Of a DNA stretch of 52,964 nt, positions 45,751 through 52,964 are shown piece by piece. This stretch comes from Lachnospiraceae bacterium (GTDB lineage Bacteria > Bacillota > Clostridia > Lachnospirales > Lachnospiraceae): positions 1 through 52,964 of the forward strand of contig JAUNDD010000012.1 in the NCBI GenBank assembly GCA_030526245.1, read 5' to 3'. Below the pieces are notes generated by a model. The model had not been told where the DNA came from. It saw only the letters and a list, made by a program, of their open reading frames with translations, and made no database searches. Position 1 is the stretch's first letter. Every line of letters begins with the position of its first letter. Both the position numbers and the translations under genes were made by a program.

Positions 45751-47355
45751 TCAGCTCTCTACCTTCAGGTTCTCCACAGCCGCCTTTTCAGCCGCCAGCA
45801 CCGGTACGTAGGAAGCCATAAACTTCTCAAATCCGGCCACATCCGCTGCATCCGGTGCCAGCGTCTCGCCTTCCTGTCCGGCAAAGACCTTTTCGCCCAG
45901 ATACTGATCCAGCGTCTCGCCCTCCGCCTTGTTGATCATATAGGAAGCCAGCAGTGCCATACCCCAGGCACCGCCCTCGCCGGCGGTTTCCATAACCGTC
46001 ACCGGAACGTTCATAGCCGCTGCCATCACGCTCTGTCCTACCCCTTTGGTCTTGAACAGACCGCCGTGTCCCATCAGGCAATCCAACGTCACATGCTCTT
46101 CCTGCGTCAGAATGTCCATGCCCATCTTCAAAGTTGCCACTGAAGAGTACAGATGGGTCCGCATAAAGTTGGCCAGACTGAATTTTGCATTGGGCGTACG
46201 AACGAACATGGGACGGCCTTCCTCCAGACCACTGATGGGCTCACCGGCAAAGTAGTTATAGGCTACCAGACCGCCGCAGTCCTTATCTCCCTCCAGCGCC
46301 TTGTTATACAGCGTGCCGTACAGCTTGTTCATATCCACCGGCATGCCCATCTCCTGCATAAATTCCTTGAACAGGCCGACCCAGGCATTCAGATCCGATG
46401 TACAGGTATTGCAGTGAACCATCGCAACCAGGCTTCCGTCCGGTGTGGTTACCATGTCCAGCTCCGGATAAGCCCTGGAAAGGTCCTTCTCCAGAACAGC
46501 CATCAGGAATACCGATGTACCTGCCGAAACGTTACCGGTACGCTGCTTAACACTGTTGGTTGCTGCCATACCGGTGCCGGCATCGCCCTCAGCCGGAGCG
46601 ACCGGAATACCTGCCTGCAGGCTTCCGCTGGTATCCAAAAGGGCGGCACCCTCCGGTGTCAGCACGCCAGCCTGCTCGCCGGCCACCAGTACCTGCGGCA
46701 GGATGTCGCGCAGCTTCCAGCCAAACTTCTGATCCGCTACCAGCGCATCGAACTTTTCTACCATGCCCTGGTCGTAATCCTTTTTGCTGCAGTCGATGGG
46801 GAACATACCCGAAGCATCACCGATACCCAGGTTCCGATTTCCCGTCAGCTTCCAGGAGATGTATCCAGCCAGCGTGGTCAGATAATCGATGCTGCCCACA
46901 TGCTCTTCCCCATTCAGGATCGCCTGATACAGATGGGCAATGCTCCAGCGCTGGGGAATGTTGTAGTTGAATTCCTTAAACAGAATCTCCGAAGCCTGTC
47001 CCGTAATGGTATTTCTCCAGGTTCTAAACGGAACCAGCAGCTCACCCTTCTGGTCAAAGGCCATGTAGCCGTGCATCATAGCCGAAAAGCCGATGGCACC
47101 CACGGTGGTCAGTGTCACATCATACTGCTTTTTGACATCCGCAGCCAGGTCAGCATAGGCCGTCTGCAGTCCGTTCCAGATGGCCTCCAGCGAATAAGTC
47201 CAAATCCCCTGATCCAGACTGTTCTCCCACTCATGACTTCCGGATGCGATGGGTGCGTTCTCCGAATCCACCAGCACCGCTTTGATTCTTGTGGAACCGA
47301 ATTCGATGCCCAGAGCTGTTTTACCCTGGAGCAGGTCTTCTTTTATATTGCTCAT
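45751..47355 (-). CDS. FGGY family carbohydrate kinase
   Basis: The 534-residue FGGY kinase has the N-terminal phosphate-binding [17 protein letters not shown], the sugar-site block [20 protein letters not shown], the catalytic-Asp region [14 protein letters not shown], and the C-terminal ATP-site [20 protein letters not shown] with [12 protein letters not shown]. It most resembles clostridial xylulokinase/ribulokinase-type pentulose kinases, but the substrate is not decided. No pentose isomerase or transporter is adjacent. The ATG follows GGAAGGAG by six bases, and a good promoter is present. Confidence 0.88.
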   Translation of the reverse strand: MSNIKEDLLQGKTALGIEFGSTRIKAVLVDSENAPIASGSHEWENSLDQGIWTYSLEAIWNGLQTAYADLAADVKKQYDVTLTTVGAIGFSAMMHGYMAFDQKGELLVPFRTWRNTITGQASEILFKEFNYNIPQRWSIAHLYQAILNGEEHVGSIDYLTTLAGYISWKLTGNRNLGIGDASGMFPIDCSKKDYDQGMVEKFDALVADQKFGWKLRDILPQVLVAGEQAGVLTPEGAALLDTSGSLQAGIPVAPAEGDAGTGMAATNSVKQRTGNVSAGTSVFLMAVLEKDLSRAYPELDMVTTPDGSLVAMVHCNTCTSDLNAWVGLFKEFMQEMGMPVDMNKLYGTLYNKALEGDKDCGGLVAYNYFAGEPISGLEEGRPMFVRTPNAKFSLANFMRTHLYSSVATLKMGMDILTQEEHVTLDCLMGHGGLFKTKGVGQSVMAAAMNVPVTVMETAGEGGAWGMALLASYMINKAEGETLDQYLGEKVFAGQEGETLAPDAADVAGFEKFMASYVPVLAAEKAAVENLKVES

Positions 47356-47397
47356 ATGAATCTCCTTCCATATTTTTTTGCATTTTGTCTATATGAG

Positions 47398-47427
47398 AGT
47401 ATATAACTTCCGCGATTCATTCGTCAA
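47398..47427 (-). promoter_or_regulatory. Promoter of the FGGY kinase gene
   Basis: Minus-strand TTGACG (47422-47427) and TATACT (47398-47403) are 18 bases apart, about 40 bases before the start. Confidence 0.78.
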
Positions 47428-47544
47428 CATCTCCATAAAATCCTTGTTTTCCATTCCTATAACTAGCGCATTTCCCCTGGCGCTGTATCCATCTTTTTCC
47501 AAAAACTATACTTTTTGAAACGCGTGTGCAGAGAAGCAGGCGGC

Positions 47545-47820
47545 GAACTGTTTCAGTATCCAAAAGCTCGCATTTCAGAGGCGCATTTAGCGGAGGAGAG
47601 ATCCGCGCCTACGGAGACCAAAATGCGAGGGCCTCACCCCGAGCATTTTATACATGGTCGTAGTTGGCGCTAGCTCGACGGAGCGTTGACAGGAGGAGCC
47701 CTCACGAACGCAGTTCGTGACTCTAATGGCTCCGACGTCCTGCCGCCGAGCTAGAGCGAGGGGGCGCAACCAACTCAGCGAGCGTTGGATCTGAACAGGA
47801 GCTGCACCTGAACTGTTTCA
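47545..47820. repeat. Structured intergenic element bounded by 11-bp direct repeats
   Basis: GAACTGTTTCA occurs at 47545-47555 and 47810-47820. Between them are two large imperfect hairpins. Hairpin A (47567-47629) has outer arms CTCGCATTT/AAATGCGAG and inner AGGCGC/GCGCCT. Hairpin B (47662-47775) has nested arms AGTTGG/CCAACT, TAGCTCG/CGAGCTA, GGAGCC/GGCTCC and the apical TCACGAAC/GTTCGTGA around GCA. No credible protein frame or tRNA is seen. It looks like a non-autonomous mobile or structured RNA element; its nature is not established. Confidence 0.7.
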
Positions 47821-47839
47821 AAAAGCATATTTTTCGGAC

Positions 47840-47876
47840 AAAAAAGGCTGCCGCACCCATAGGATACGACAGCCCC
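47840..47876 (-). terminator. xpt terminator
   Basis: Minus-strand GGCTGTCGTA and TGCGGCAGCC form a 10-bp stem with G-U pairs, followed by TTTTTT, about 45 bases past the xpt stop. Confidence 0.85.
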
Positions 47877-47922
47877 TTCATTACATATTCAATACATGTG
47901 AATTCGCCGTGTGCTCCTCACC

Positions 47923-48507
47923 TTACTGCTCCCGGAACACAACCTCACCAGTCTCATCATTCATGCTCTCCACGATGGCCAGAGACTCCAGGCGAATGCC
48001 TCTCTCACGGATACGCTTGCCACCTTCCTGGAAGCCCTTCTCAACCGCAATACCCACACCTTCAATGGTGGCGCCGGCGCTCTGGATCAGGTCGATCAGA
48101 CCATCCACGGCGCAGCCGTTGGCCAGGAAATCGTCGATGATCAGGATATGGTCATCCGGGCTTAAGAACTTCTTAGCCACGATAACATCGTAGACTCTCT
48201 GATGAGTAAAGGAACGGATCTGGGTGGAGTACATTTCACCATCCAGGTTGATGCTCTTGGCTTTCTTGGCAAATACCACCGGAACATTTCCGAAATGCTG
48301 AGCCACCACGCAGGCGATACCGATACCGGATGCTTCGATAGTCAGGATCTTGTTGATGGGACGGCCTTCAAACAGGCGTGCAAATTCCTCGCCCATCTTA
48401 TTGAAAAGGTCAATATCCATCTGATGATTCAAAAACGCATCTACCTTTAAAACATTTCCCGGTTTAACCACACCAAACTGCCGGATTTTCTCCTCCAGAT
48501 ACTTCAT
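47923..48507 (-). CDS. xpt: Xanthine phosphoribosyltransferase
   Basis: Xpt converts xanthine and PRPP to XMP in purine salvage. The 194-residue protein is the normal length and matches throughout: [41 protein letters not shown], and the PRPP-binding [17 protein letters not shown]. The ATG follows AGGAGG by seven bases; the open frame continues upstream into the leader without homology. The promoter is about 165 bases upstream. In many Firmicutes this gene has a guanine riboswitch, but I see no purine-riboswitch core here; the leader instead contains a family 1 repeat. Confidence 0.96.
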   Translation of the reverse strand: MKYLEEKIRQFGVVKPGNVLKVDAFLNHQMDIDLFNKMGEEFARLFEGRPINKILTIEASGIGIACVVAQHFGNVPVVFAKKAKSINLDGEMYSTQIRSFTHQRVYDVIVAKKFLSPDDHILIIDDFLANGCAVDGLIDLIQSAGATIEGVGIAVEKGFQEGGKRIRERGIRLESLAIVESMNDETGEVVFREQ

Positions 48508-48576
48508 GTCACGTCCTCCTCTGTAAGGCTGCCTTATGCTCACTTTATCATGATATTTTCTGTCTTCATATGCTTC

Positions 48577-48660
48577 AGATGTCAAAACAGAATTACGGAT
48601 TGCTTCCAGTCACGTCCACCCTCACACAAGCATGACGCGGCTGTAACTTTTGACACTGTC
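48577..48660. repeat. Dispersed palindromic repeat, family 1, copy C
   Basis: The block order is as in the copies at 4978 and 11150: GATGTCAAAAC, a spacer, CCAGTCACG, TCCACCC, GCATGACGCGG, then AACTTTTGACAC. The outer arms TGTCAAAA/TTTTGACA still pair. It lies within the predicted 5' leader of xpt. Confidence 0.8.
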
Positions 48661-48672
48661 ATAATATGGGAA

Positions 48673-48701
48673 ATTATAGCATTCCGCTTACAACCTGACA
48701 A
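48673..48701 (-). promoter_or_regulatory. xpt promoter
   Basis: Minus-strand TTGTCA (48696-48701) and a perfect TATAAT (48673-48678) with extended TGC are 17 bases apart. This is a strong vegetative promoter. Confidence 0.82.
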
Positions 48702-48752
48702 GACTGCGCCATTACTCATACCTGTTATTATATGCTCCCACCGTTCTACACT

Positions 48753-48836
48753 TATGCACATGATCCAGTGTATCGTACGCCCACACCACTTCAACCTATG
48801 CTCATGATCCATGTATCGTATGCACACGCCCCTTCA
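48753..48836. repeat. Tandem direct repeat, two units of about 41 bases
   Basis: TATGCACATGATCCA, followed by TGTATCGTACGC (48753 on), recurs at 48797 as TATGCTCATGATCCA and TGTATCGTATGC, with period 44. A partial third unit may begin near 48731. It lies between the divergent xpt and argG promoters. No other gene is seen in 48508-49059. Confidence 0.75.
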
Positions 48837-48945
48837 TACAGCACCGTTCCCCTCTTCGACACCGGTTTGTTTCATGCATTTTTCGCATATTTATGCATAT
48901 TATTCACTTGCAAATGTATATTTATAAATTTTTTCAAATTTCCTC

Positions 48946-48973
48946 TTGACTATATCCTTTTCGGTTGTATAAT
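48946..48973 (+). promoter_or_regulatory. argG promoter
   Basis: TTGACT (48946-48951) and a perfect TATAAT (48968-48973) are 16 bases apart, in an AT-rich tract. The stretch just upstream (48873-48920) has several TGCATA-type half-sites, including GCATA/TATGC (48885-48896), that could bind an arginine repressor. The match to the Arg box is only approximate. Confidence 0.82.
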
Positions 48974-48980
48974 AATGCAT

Positions 48981-49035
48981 GTTCATTGAATAACGAACAC
49001 CCAATGCAAAACAGATATGAACTTCCCGTTCATAT
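48981..49035 (+). promoter_or_regulatory. argG leader with competing GTTCAT/ATGAAC repeats
   Basis: A perfect 8-bp hairpin ATATGAAC/GTTCATAT (49015-49035, loop TTCCC) ends 10 bases before AAGGAGG. An earlier GTTCATTG (48981-48988) could pair with the same ATGAAC. GAAC at 48995-48998 also complements the first GTTC. Two alternative folds are possible, but no T run follows. Confidence 0.45.
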
Positions 49036-49059
49036 TTACATCATAAGGAGGCATCTGAC

Positions 49060-50292
49060 ATGAAAAAAGAAGATATCAAAAAAGTGGTTCTGGCTTATTC
49101 AGGTGGTCTGGACACGTCCATCATCATCCCGTGGCTGAAGGAAAACTACAACAACTGTGAAGTAATCGCCGTATCCGGTGATGTTGGGCAGGGAACCGAG
49201 CTGGATGGTCTGGAAGAAAAAGCTCTTAAAACCGGTGCTTCCAAGCTCTACGTTCTGGATCTGAAAAAAGACTTCGTAGAAAACTACATTTTCCCGACCC
49301 TGAAGTTCGGTGCAAAATACGAGGATTACCTGCTGGGAACCAGCTTCGCTCGTCCCTGCATCGCAAAGGCTCTGGCTGACATCGCGATCCAGGAAGGTGC
49401 CGATGCGATCTGCCACGGCTGCACCGGTAAGGGTAACGACCAGGTTCGTTTCGAGCTGACTCTGAAGGCATTCTGCCCGGATATGGCGATCATCGCTCCG
49501 TGGCGTGAATGGGACATCAAGAGCCGTGACGAGGAGATCGACTACGCCATCGCCCATGAGATCCCGCTGAAGATCAACCGCGAGACCAACTACTCCAAGG
49601 ATAAGAACCTGTGGCATCTGTCTCATGAAGGTCTGGATCTGGAAGATCCGGCTAACGAGCCGCAGTACAATAAGGAAGGCTTCCTGGAGCTGGGTGTAAG
49701 CCCGGAACAGGCTCCGGATACTCCGACCACTGTTACCATCCATTTTGAAAAGGGTATCCCCACCGCTGTTGACGGCGTTGAGCTGGGTGCTGTTGAGCTG
49801 GTTGAAAAGCTCAATGAGCTGGGCGGCGCAAACGGCATCGGTCTGCTGGACATCGTAGAAAACCGTCTGGTTGGCATGAAGAGCCGCGGCGTATACGAGA
49901 CACCGGGCGGAGCGATCCTGTACAAGGCTATCAACGTTCTGGAGACCATCACTCTGGACAAGGAAAGCGCACACTTCAAGGCACAGCTGGCTGCCAAGTA
50001 TGCAGACATCGTTTACAACGGTCAGTGGTTCACTCCGCTGCGTGAGGCTCTGGATGCCTTCGCTGACAAGCTGGAAGAGACCGTTACCGGTGATGTAACC
50101 TTAAAGCTCTACAAGGGCAACATGATCAACGCCGGCGTTACTTCTCCGTACTCCCTCTACGACGAGCAGACTGCTTCCTTCGGTGAGGACGAGGATTACA
50201 ACCAGGCTGACTCCGCAGGCTTCATCAACCTGTTCGGTCTGTCCATCAAGGAACGCGCTAAGCTGTCCAAGAACTGGCCGGCTATCAACTAA
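49060..50292 (+). CDS. argG: Argininosuccinate synthase
   Basis: ArgG joins citrulline and aspartate using ATP, the penultimate step of arginine synthesis. The 410-residue protein shows the PP-loop [12 protein letters not shown], the conserved [16 protein letters not shown] and APWREWD, and substrate-binding motifs such as KINRETNYS. The ATG follows AAGGAGG by eight bases and a strong promoter is present. argH and argC follow on the same strand. Codon use (many GTT, GCT, GGT) is typical of a highly expressed gene and differs slightly from its neighbours. Confidence 0.98.
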   Translation: MKKEDIKKVVLAYSGGLDTSIIIPWLKENYNNCEVIAVSGDVGQGTELDGLEEKALKTGASKLYVLDLKKDFVENYIFPTLKFGAKYEDYLLGTSFARPCIAKALADIAIQEGADAICHGCTGKGNDQVRFELTLKAFCPDMAIIAPWREWDIKSRDEEIDYAIAHEIPLKINRETNYSKDKNLWHLSHEGLDLEDPANEPQYNKEGFLELGVSPEQAPDTPTTVTIHFEKGIPTAVDGVELGAVELVEKLNELGGANGIGLLDIVENRLVGMKSRGVYETPGGAILYKAINVLETITLDKESAHFKAQLAAKYADIVYNGQWFTPLREALDAFADKLEETVTGDVTLKLYKGNMINAGVTSPYSLYDEQTASFGEDEDYNQADSAGFINLFGLSIKERAKLSKNWPAIN

Positions 50293-50394
50293 AAATTCAG
50301 GCGGACTTTGCCGTCTTTGCATACCTGCTCTGCGGAGCAGGGTGCATGCAGTCACGCGCTTCAGTTCACTCAATGAACTTCCCGAACTGTATCA

Positions 50395-50424
50395 GTCACG
50401 TTCCCTTCGGAACGTGACTTTTCC
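50395..50424 (+). terminator. Hairpin terminator between argG and argH
   Basis: GTCACGTTCC and GGAACGTGAC form a perfect 10-bp stem around CTTC, followed by TTTTCC. A smaller AGTTCA/TGAACT hairpin lies just before it, recalling the family 2 palindrome. It may be a partial terminator reducing argH-argC expression. The 221-base gap has no gene. Confidence 0.65.
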
Positions 50425-50513
50425 ATATTTCAGAGCAAAGCGCGCCTGGCGGTTCAGCTCAGTACCATATCTTCATCTATTAAACCAGTTCATATAACAC
50501 TAAGGAGTATCCT

Positions 50514-51902
50514 ATGGCACAATTATGGCAGGGTCGCTTTTCCAAAGCCGTTGACCCGCGAGTAAATGACTTCAATTCCAGTATCCGGTTTGACCAGCGT
50601 ATGATCATGCAGGACATCCGCGGCTCACTGGCTCACAGCGCAATGCTTGGCCGTCAGGGCATCATCTCCAAGGAAGATGCCGAGGCCATCGCCGAGGGTC
50701 TGAAGCAGATCCGTGCAGACCTTACCGAGGGACGTCTGGAGATCGATCCTAATGCGGAAGATGTTCATACCTTTATCGAACAGACCCTGACCGCCCGCAT
50801 CGGTGATGCCGGCAAGCGTCTTCATACCGGCCGCAGCCGCAACGATCAGGTGGCACTGGATATCCGTCTGACCTTAAAGGATGAATGCCAGGTAATTAAG
50901 GAAGATATTCTGGCACTGGCCGAGGCTCTGTCCAGACAGGCTGCGAAAAACATCCATTCCGTTATGCCGGGCTACACCCATCTGCAGCGGGCACAGCCGG
51001 TCACCTTCGGCCATCAGCTGATGACCTACGTCTGGATGCTGCTGCGCGACTGCGACCGCTTAAATGATGCCGTTGAACGTATGATGCAGGACTGCCCGCT
51101 GGGAAGCGGCGCTCTGGCCGGCACCACCTATCCGCTGGATCGTGATTTCACCGCCGCAGAGCTTGGCTTTGCCGGTCCCTGCCCGAACAGCATCGACGGC
51201 GTTTCCGACCGTGACTTCTGTATCGAGCTGGCCAGCGTATTCGCCATCTGCCAGATGCACTTGTCCCGTCTGTGCGAGGAGGTCATCTTCTGGTGCAGCT
51301 GGGAATTCAAATTCATTGAGCTGGACGACGCCTTCACCACCGGCAGCAGTATCATGCCGCAGAAGAAGAATCCGGACGTTGCCGAGCTGGTACGCGGCAA
51401 GACCGGTCGTGTCTACGGCGATCTGATGACCCTGCTCACCATGATGAAGGGCATCTCTCTTGCCTACGACAAGGATATGCAGGAAGACAAGGAGGCCATG
51501 TGGGATGCCATCGACACCCTGCATCTGGGCCTGACCACCCTGGCTCCCATGGTGGATACCATGAAATCTCTTCCGGAGAATATGCGCATGGCTGCCGCCA
51601 AAGGCTTTATCAACGCCACCGACTGCGCTGACTATCTGACCAAAAAGGGTATGCCCTTCCGTGATGCCTACAAGCTCACCGGCAGCCTGGTGGCCGAATG
51701 CATCGCGCAGGATCGCGTCCTGGAGGACCTTTCCCTGGAAGAATACCGTGCCCACAGCGAGCTGTTCGACGAGGACATCTTTACTGCCATCGATCTGACG
51801 GTCTGCTGCGAAGGACGCAAGACCTGGGGCGGCCCCACCGCTTCCAATGTGGAAAAGCAGATCGAACTGGCCACCGAAAAGATCGCAGCCCTGCGCGGCT
51901 AA
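50514..51902 (+). CDS. argH: Argininosuccinate lyase
   Basis: ArgH cleaves argininosuccinate to arginine and fumarate. The 462-residue protein starts MAQLWQGRFSKAVDPRVNDF and contains HTGRSRNDQVALDIRL, MPGYTHLQRAQPVTFGHQ and the superfamily signature GSSIMPQKKNPD (about residue 280), which carries the catalytic serine loop. The ATG follows AAGGAG. It lies 221 bases after argG and 28 bases before argC. Confidence 0.98.
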   Translation: MAQLWQGRFSKAVDPRVNDFNSSIRFDQRMIMQDIRGSLAHSAMLGRQGIISKEDAEAIAEGLKQIRADLTEGRLEIDPNAEDVHTFIEQTLTARIGDAGKRLHTGRSRNDQVALDIRLTLKDECQVIKEDILALAEALSRQAAKNIHSVMPGYTHLQRAQPVTFGHQLMTYVWMLLRDCDRLNDAVERMMQDCPLGSGALAGTTYPLDRDFTAAELGFAGPCPNSIDGVSDRDFCIELASVFAICQMHLSRLCEEVIFWCSWEFKFIELDDAFTTGSSIMPQKKNPDVAELVRGKTGRVYGDLMTLLTMMKGISLAYDKDMQEDKEAMWDAIDTLHLGLTTLAPMVDTMKSLPENMRMAAAKGFINATDCADYLTKKGMPFRDAYKLTGSLVAECIAQDRVLEDLSLEEYRAHSELFDEDIFTAIDLTVCCEGRKTWGGPTASNVEKQIELATEKIAALRG

Positions 51903-51930
51903 GTTCCGGTATGACAGGAGATATTGAGTT

Positions 51931-52872
51931 ATGAGTAAGAAATTCCGAGTATTTATCGACGGCAGCGCCGGCACCACCGGTCTTCGCATTGCCGAGCGAC
52001 TGGCACAGCGAAGCGATATCGAGCTTCTGTCCATCGCCGAAGAAGACCGCAAGGACGTGCAGAAGCGCGCCGATGTTATCAACAGCGCCGATCTGGCTTT
52101 CCTTTGTCTGCCGGATGACGCCGCCCGCGAGGTGGTTCCTCTCGTCCATGAGGACGTAAAGCTGCTGGATACCTCCACGGCTCACCGCACCAATCCGGCC
52201 TGGACCTACGGTTTTCCGGAGCTGAAGGGGCAGCGCGACAAGATCAAAAACGCCTGCCGCGTAGCGGTTCCCGGCTGTCACGCCAGCGGCTTCATCGCCC
52301 TGGCTGCCCCCCTGGTACAGGGCGGGCTGATCCCGGCTGACTATCCCTTTACCTGCCACAGCCTCACCGGTTACTCCGGCGGCGGCAAAAAGATGATCGG
52401 CCAGTATGAAGAGGAGGGACGTCCGGATGGCTACGACAGCCCCCGCCCCTATGCCCTCTCCCTGCACCACAAGCACCTGCCGGAAATGCAGGCTGTCTGC
52501 GGTCTGACAAAGCCGCCGGTCTTCTGCCCCATCGTGGCAGACTACTACAGCGGCATGGAAACGATGATTCCCCTTCACATGGACGGCATCTCCTCCACTC
52601 CGGAGCAGATCCACAGCTTCCTGAAGGACTACTACGCCGGCCAGGCACTCATCCGGGTCCATGACCTGAATGAAGTACCCGCCGACGGCACCATCGCTTC
52701 CAACACCTGCGGCAGCACCGATCACATGGAGATCTTCGTTACCGCCAGCCCGGACGGTCAGCAGATGATGCTGATCAGCCTGTTCAACAACCTGGGCAAG
52801 GGTGCCAGCGGCGCCGCCATCCAGTGCATGAACATCCTGCTGGGCGTTAACGAAACTGAAGGACTGGAGTGA
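51931..52872 (+). CDS. argC: N-acetyl-gamma-glutamyl-phosphate reductase (short type)
   Basis: ArgC reduces N-acetylglutamyl phosphate to the semialdehyde in ornithine synthesis. The 313-residue protein is the shorter class-2 form: Rossmann motif GSAGTTGLRIAERL, catalytic cysteine in VPGCHASGF (C116), and HLPEM near residue 190. The ATG follows AGGAG by ten bases. Its gap of 28 bases from argH indicates co-transcription. The upstream partners argB, argD and argJ are not in the window and may follow to the right. Confidence 0.96.
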   Translation: MSKKFRVFIDGSAGTTGLRIAERLAQRSDIELLSIAEEDRKDVQKRADVINSADLAFLCLPDDAAREVVPLVHEDVKLLDTSTAHRTNPAWTYGFPELKGQRDKIKNACRVAVPGCHASGFIALAAPLVQGGLIPADYPFTCHSLTGYSGGGKKMIGQYEEEGRPDGYDSPRPYALSLHHKHLPEMQAVCGLTKPPVFCPIVADYYSGMETMIPLHMDGISSTPEQIHSFLKDYYAGQALIRVHDLNEVPADGTIASNTCGSTDHMEIFVTASPDGQQMMLISLFNNLGKGASGAAIQCMNILLGVNETEGLE

Positions 52873-52918
52873 GGAAAAATCGATGTGAACGAAGTTCACA
52901 TTCGTAATCGATTTTTCC
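52873..52918 (+). terminator. Nested inverted repeat after argC
   Basis: GGAAAAATCGAT and ATCGATTTTTCC form a perfect 12-bp stem enclosing GTGAAC/GTTCAC. The T run is part of the right arm, as in bidirectional terminators. A further large hairpin, GTCA ... GAGGGA / TCCCTC ... TGAC (52924-52964), reaches the window edge. Confidence 0.65.
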
Positions 52919-52964
52919 GACGCGTCATGAGGAGGGACCCGCTTGCGGGAGGATCCCTCGTGAC

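Noticed and set aside
47587-47769. Short protein frame inside the 47545-47820 element
   Set aside because: It is formed by hairpin arms, lacks a ribosome site, and the inverted-repeat structure explains the sequence better.
48508-48672. Purine riboswitch upstream of xpt
   Set aside because: The conserved three-way junction core and its loop pairs could not be found; the region is explained by a dispersed palindromic repeat.

Overview
The window is a GC-rich chromosomal segment of a low-GC-lineage Gram-positive anaerobe, most likely a Lachnospiraceae-type member of the Clostridia. Support comes from an oxygen-sensitive class III ribonucleotide reductase, SpoVG, HPr kinase, paired GlgC/GlgD, a VanW/YoaR protein, a DUF4080 radical SAM protein, a J-domain/DUF5685 pair, MscL with a zinc ribbon, Shine-Dalgarno-driven starts and rho-independent terminators. 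No rRNA, tRNA, CRISPR array, insertion sequence or prophage is seen. Forty protein genes are called; one of them, a 35-residue membrane peptide (13906-14013), is very short, and ftsH has an apparent frameshift near its 3' end.

Layout. Positions 1-30.7 kb are almost entirely minus-strand genes. From right to left in transcription order these are: a two-component system (30.7-27.7 kb); a zinc-ribbon membrane protein, DUF5685 and J-domain cluster; cobT; a cytidylate-kinase-like protein; ftsH; a PAP2 phosphatase; uvrC; hprK; a ROK glucokinase; a DUF4080 radical SAM protein; the micro-ORF and vanW; an AIR-synthase-like protein; a tightly overlapped lrp, aminotransferase, trmL and rsmF operon; a secreted beta-propeller protein; an LTA-synthase-like enzyme; and nrdD. 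From 31 kb the strands alternate: malQ-plsC (+), spoVG/glgD/glgC (-), murC, dnaD, dnaC-like and prs (+), a membrane-anchored SbcC-like ATPase with its SbcD-like nuclease (-), mscL (+), an FGGY sugar kinase and xpt (-), then argG-argH-argC (+) running to the right edge.

Functions are mainly housekeeping. Glycogen metabolism (malQ, glgC, glgD) sits near sugar sensing and phosphorylation (hprK, glcK, FGGY kinase). Arginine synthesis is represented by argG, argH and argC. Envelope functions are murC, the LTA-synthase-like protein, vanW, plsC and mscL. DNA replication and repair are covered by nrdD, dnaD, the dnaC-like loader, uvrC and the SbcCD-like pair.

The less ordinary content is mostly between genes. 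There are two dispersed palindromic repeat families: one of about 85-95 bp in three copies, and one built on a 27-bp palindrome in five copies. A 276-bp structured element (47545-47820) is bounded by 11-bp direct repeats. A predicted three-way-junction leader (14029-14105) ends just before the micro-ORF ribosome site. A chain of hairpins precedes the LTA-synthase-like gene, and a strong NrdR-box match lies upstream of nrdD. All functional statements are read from sequence motifs without database searches.
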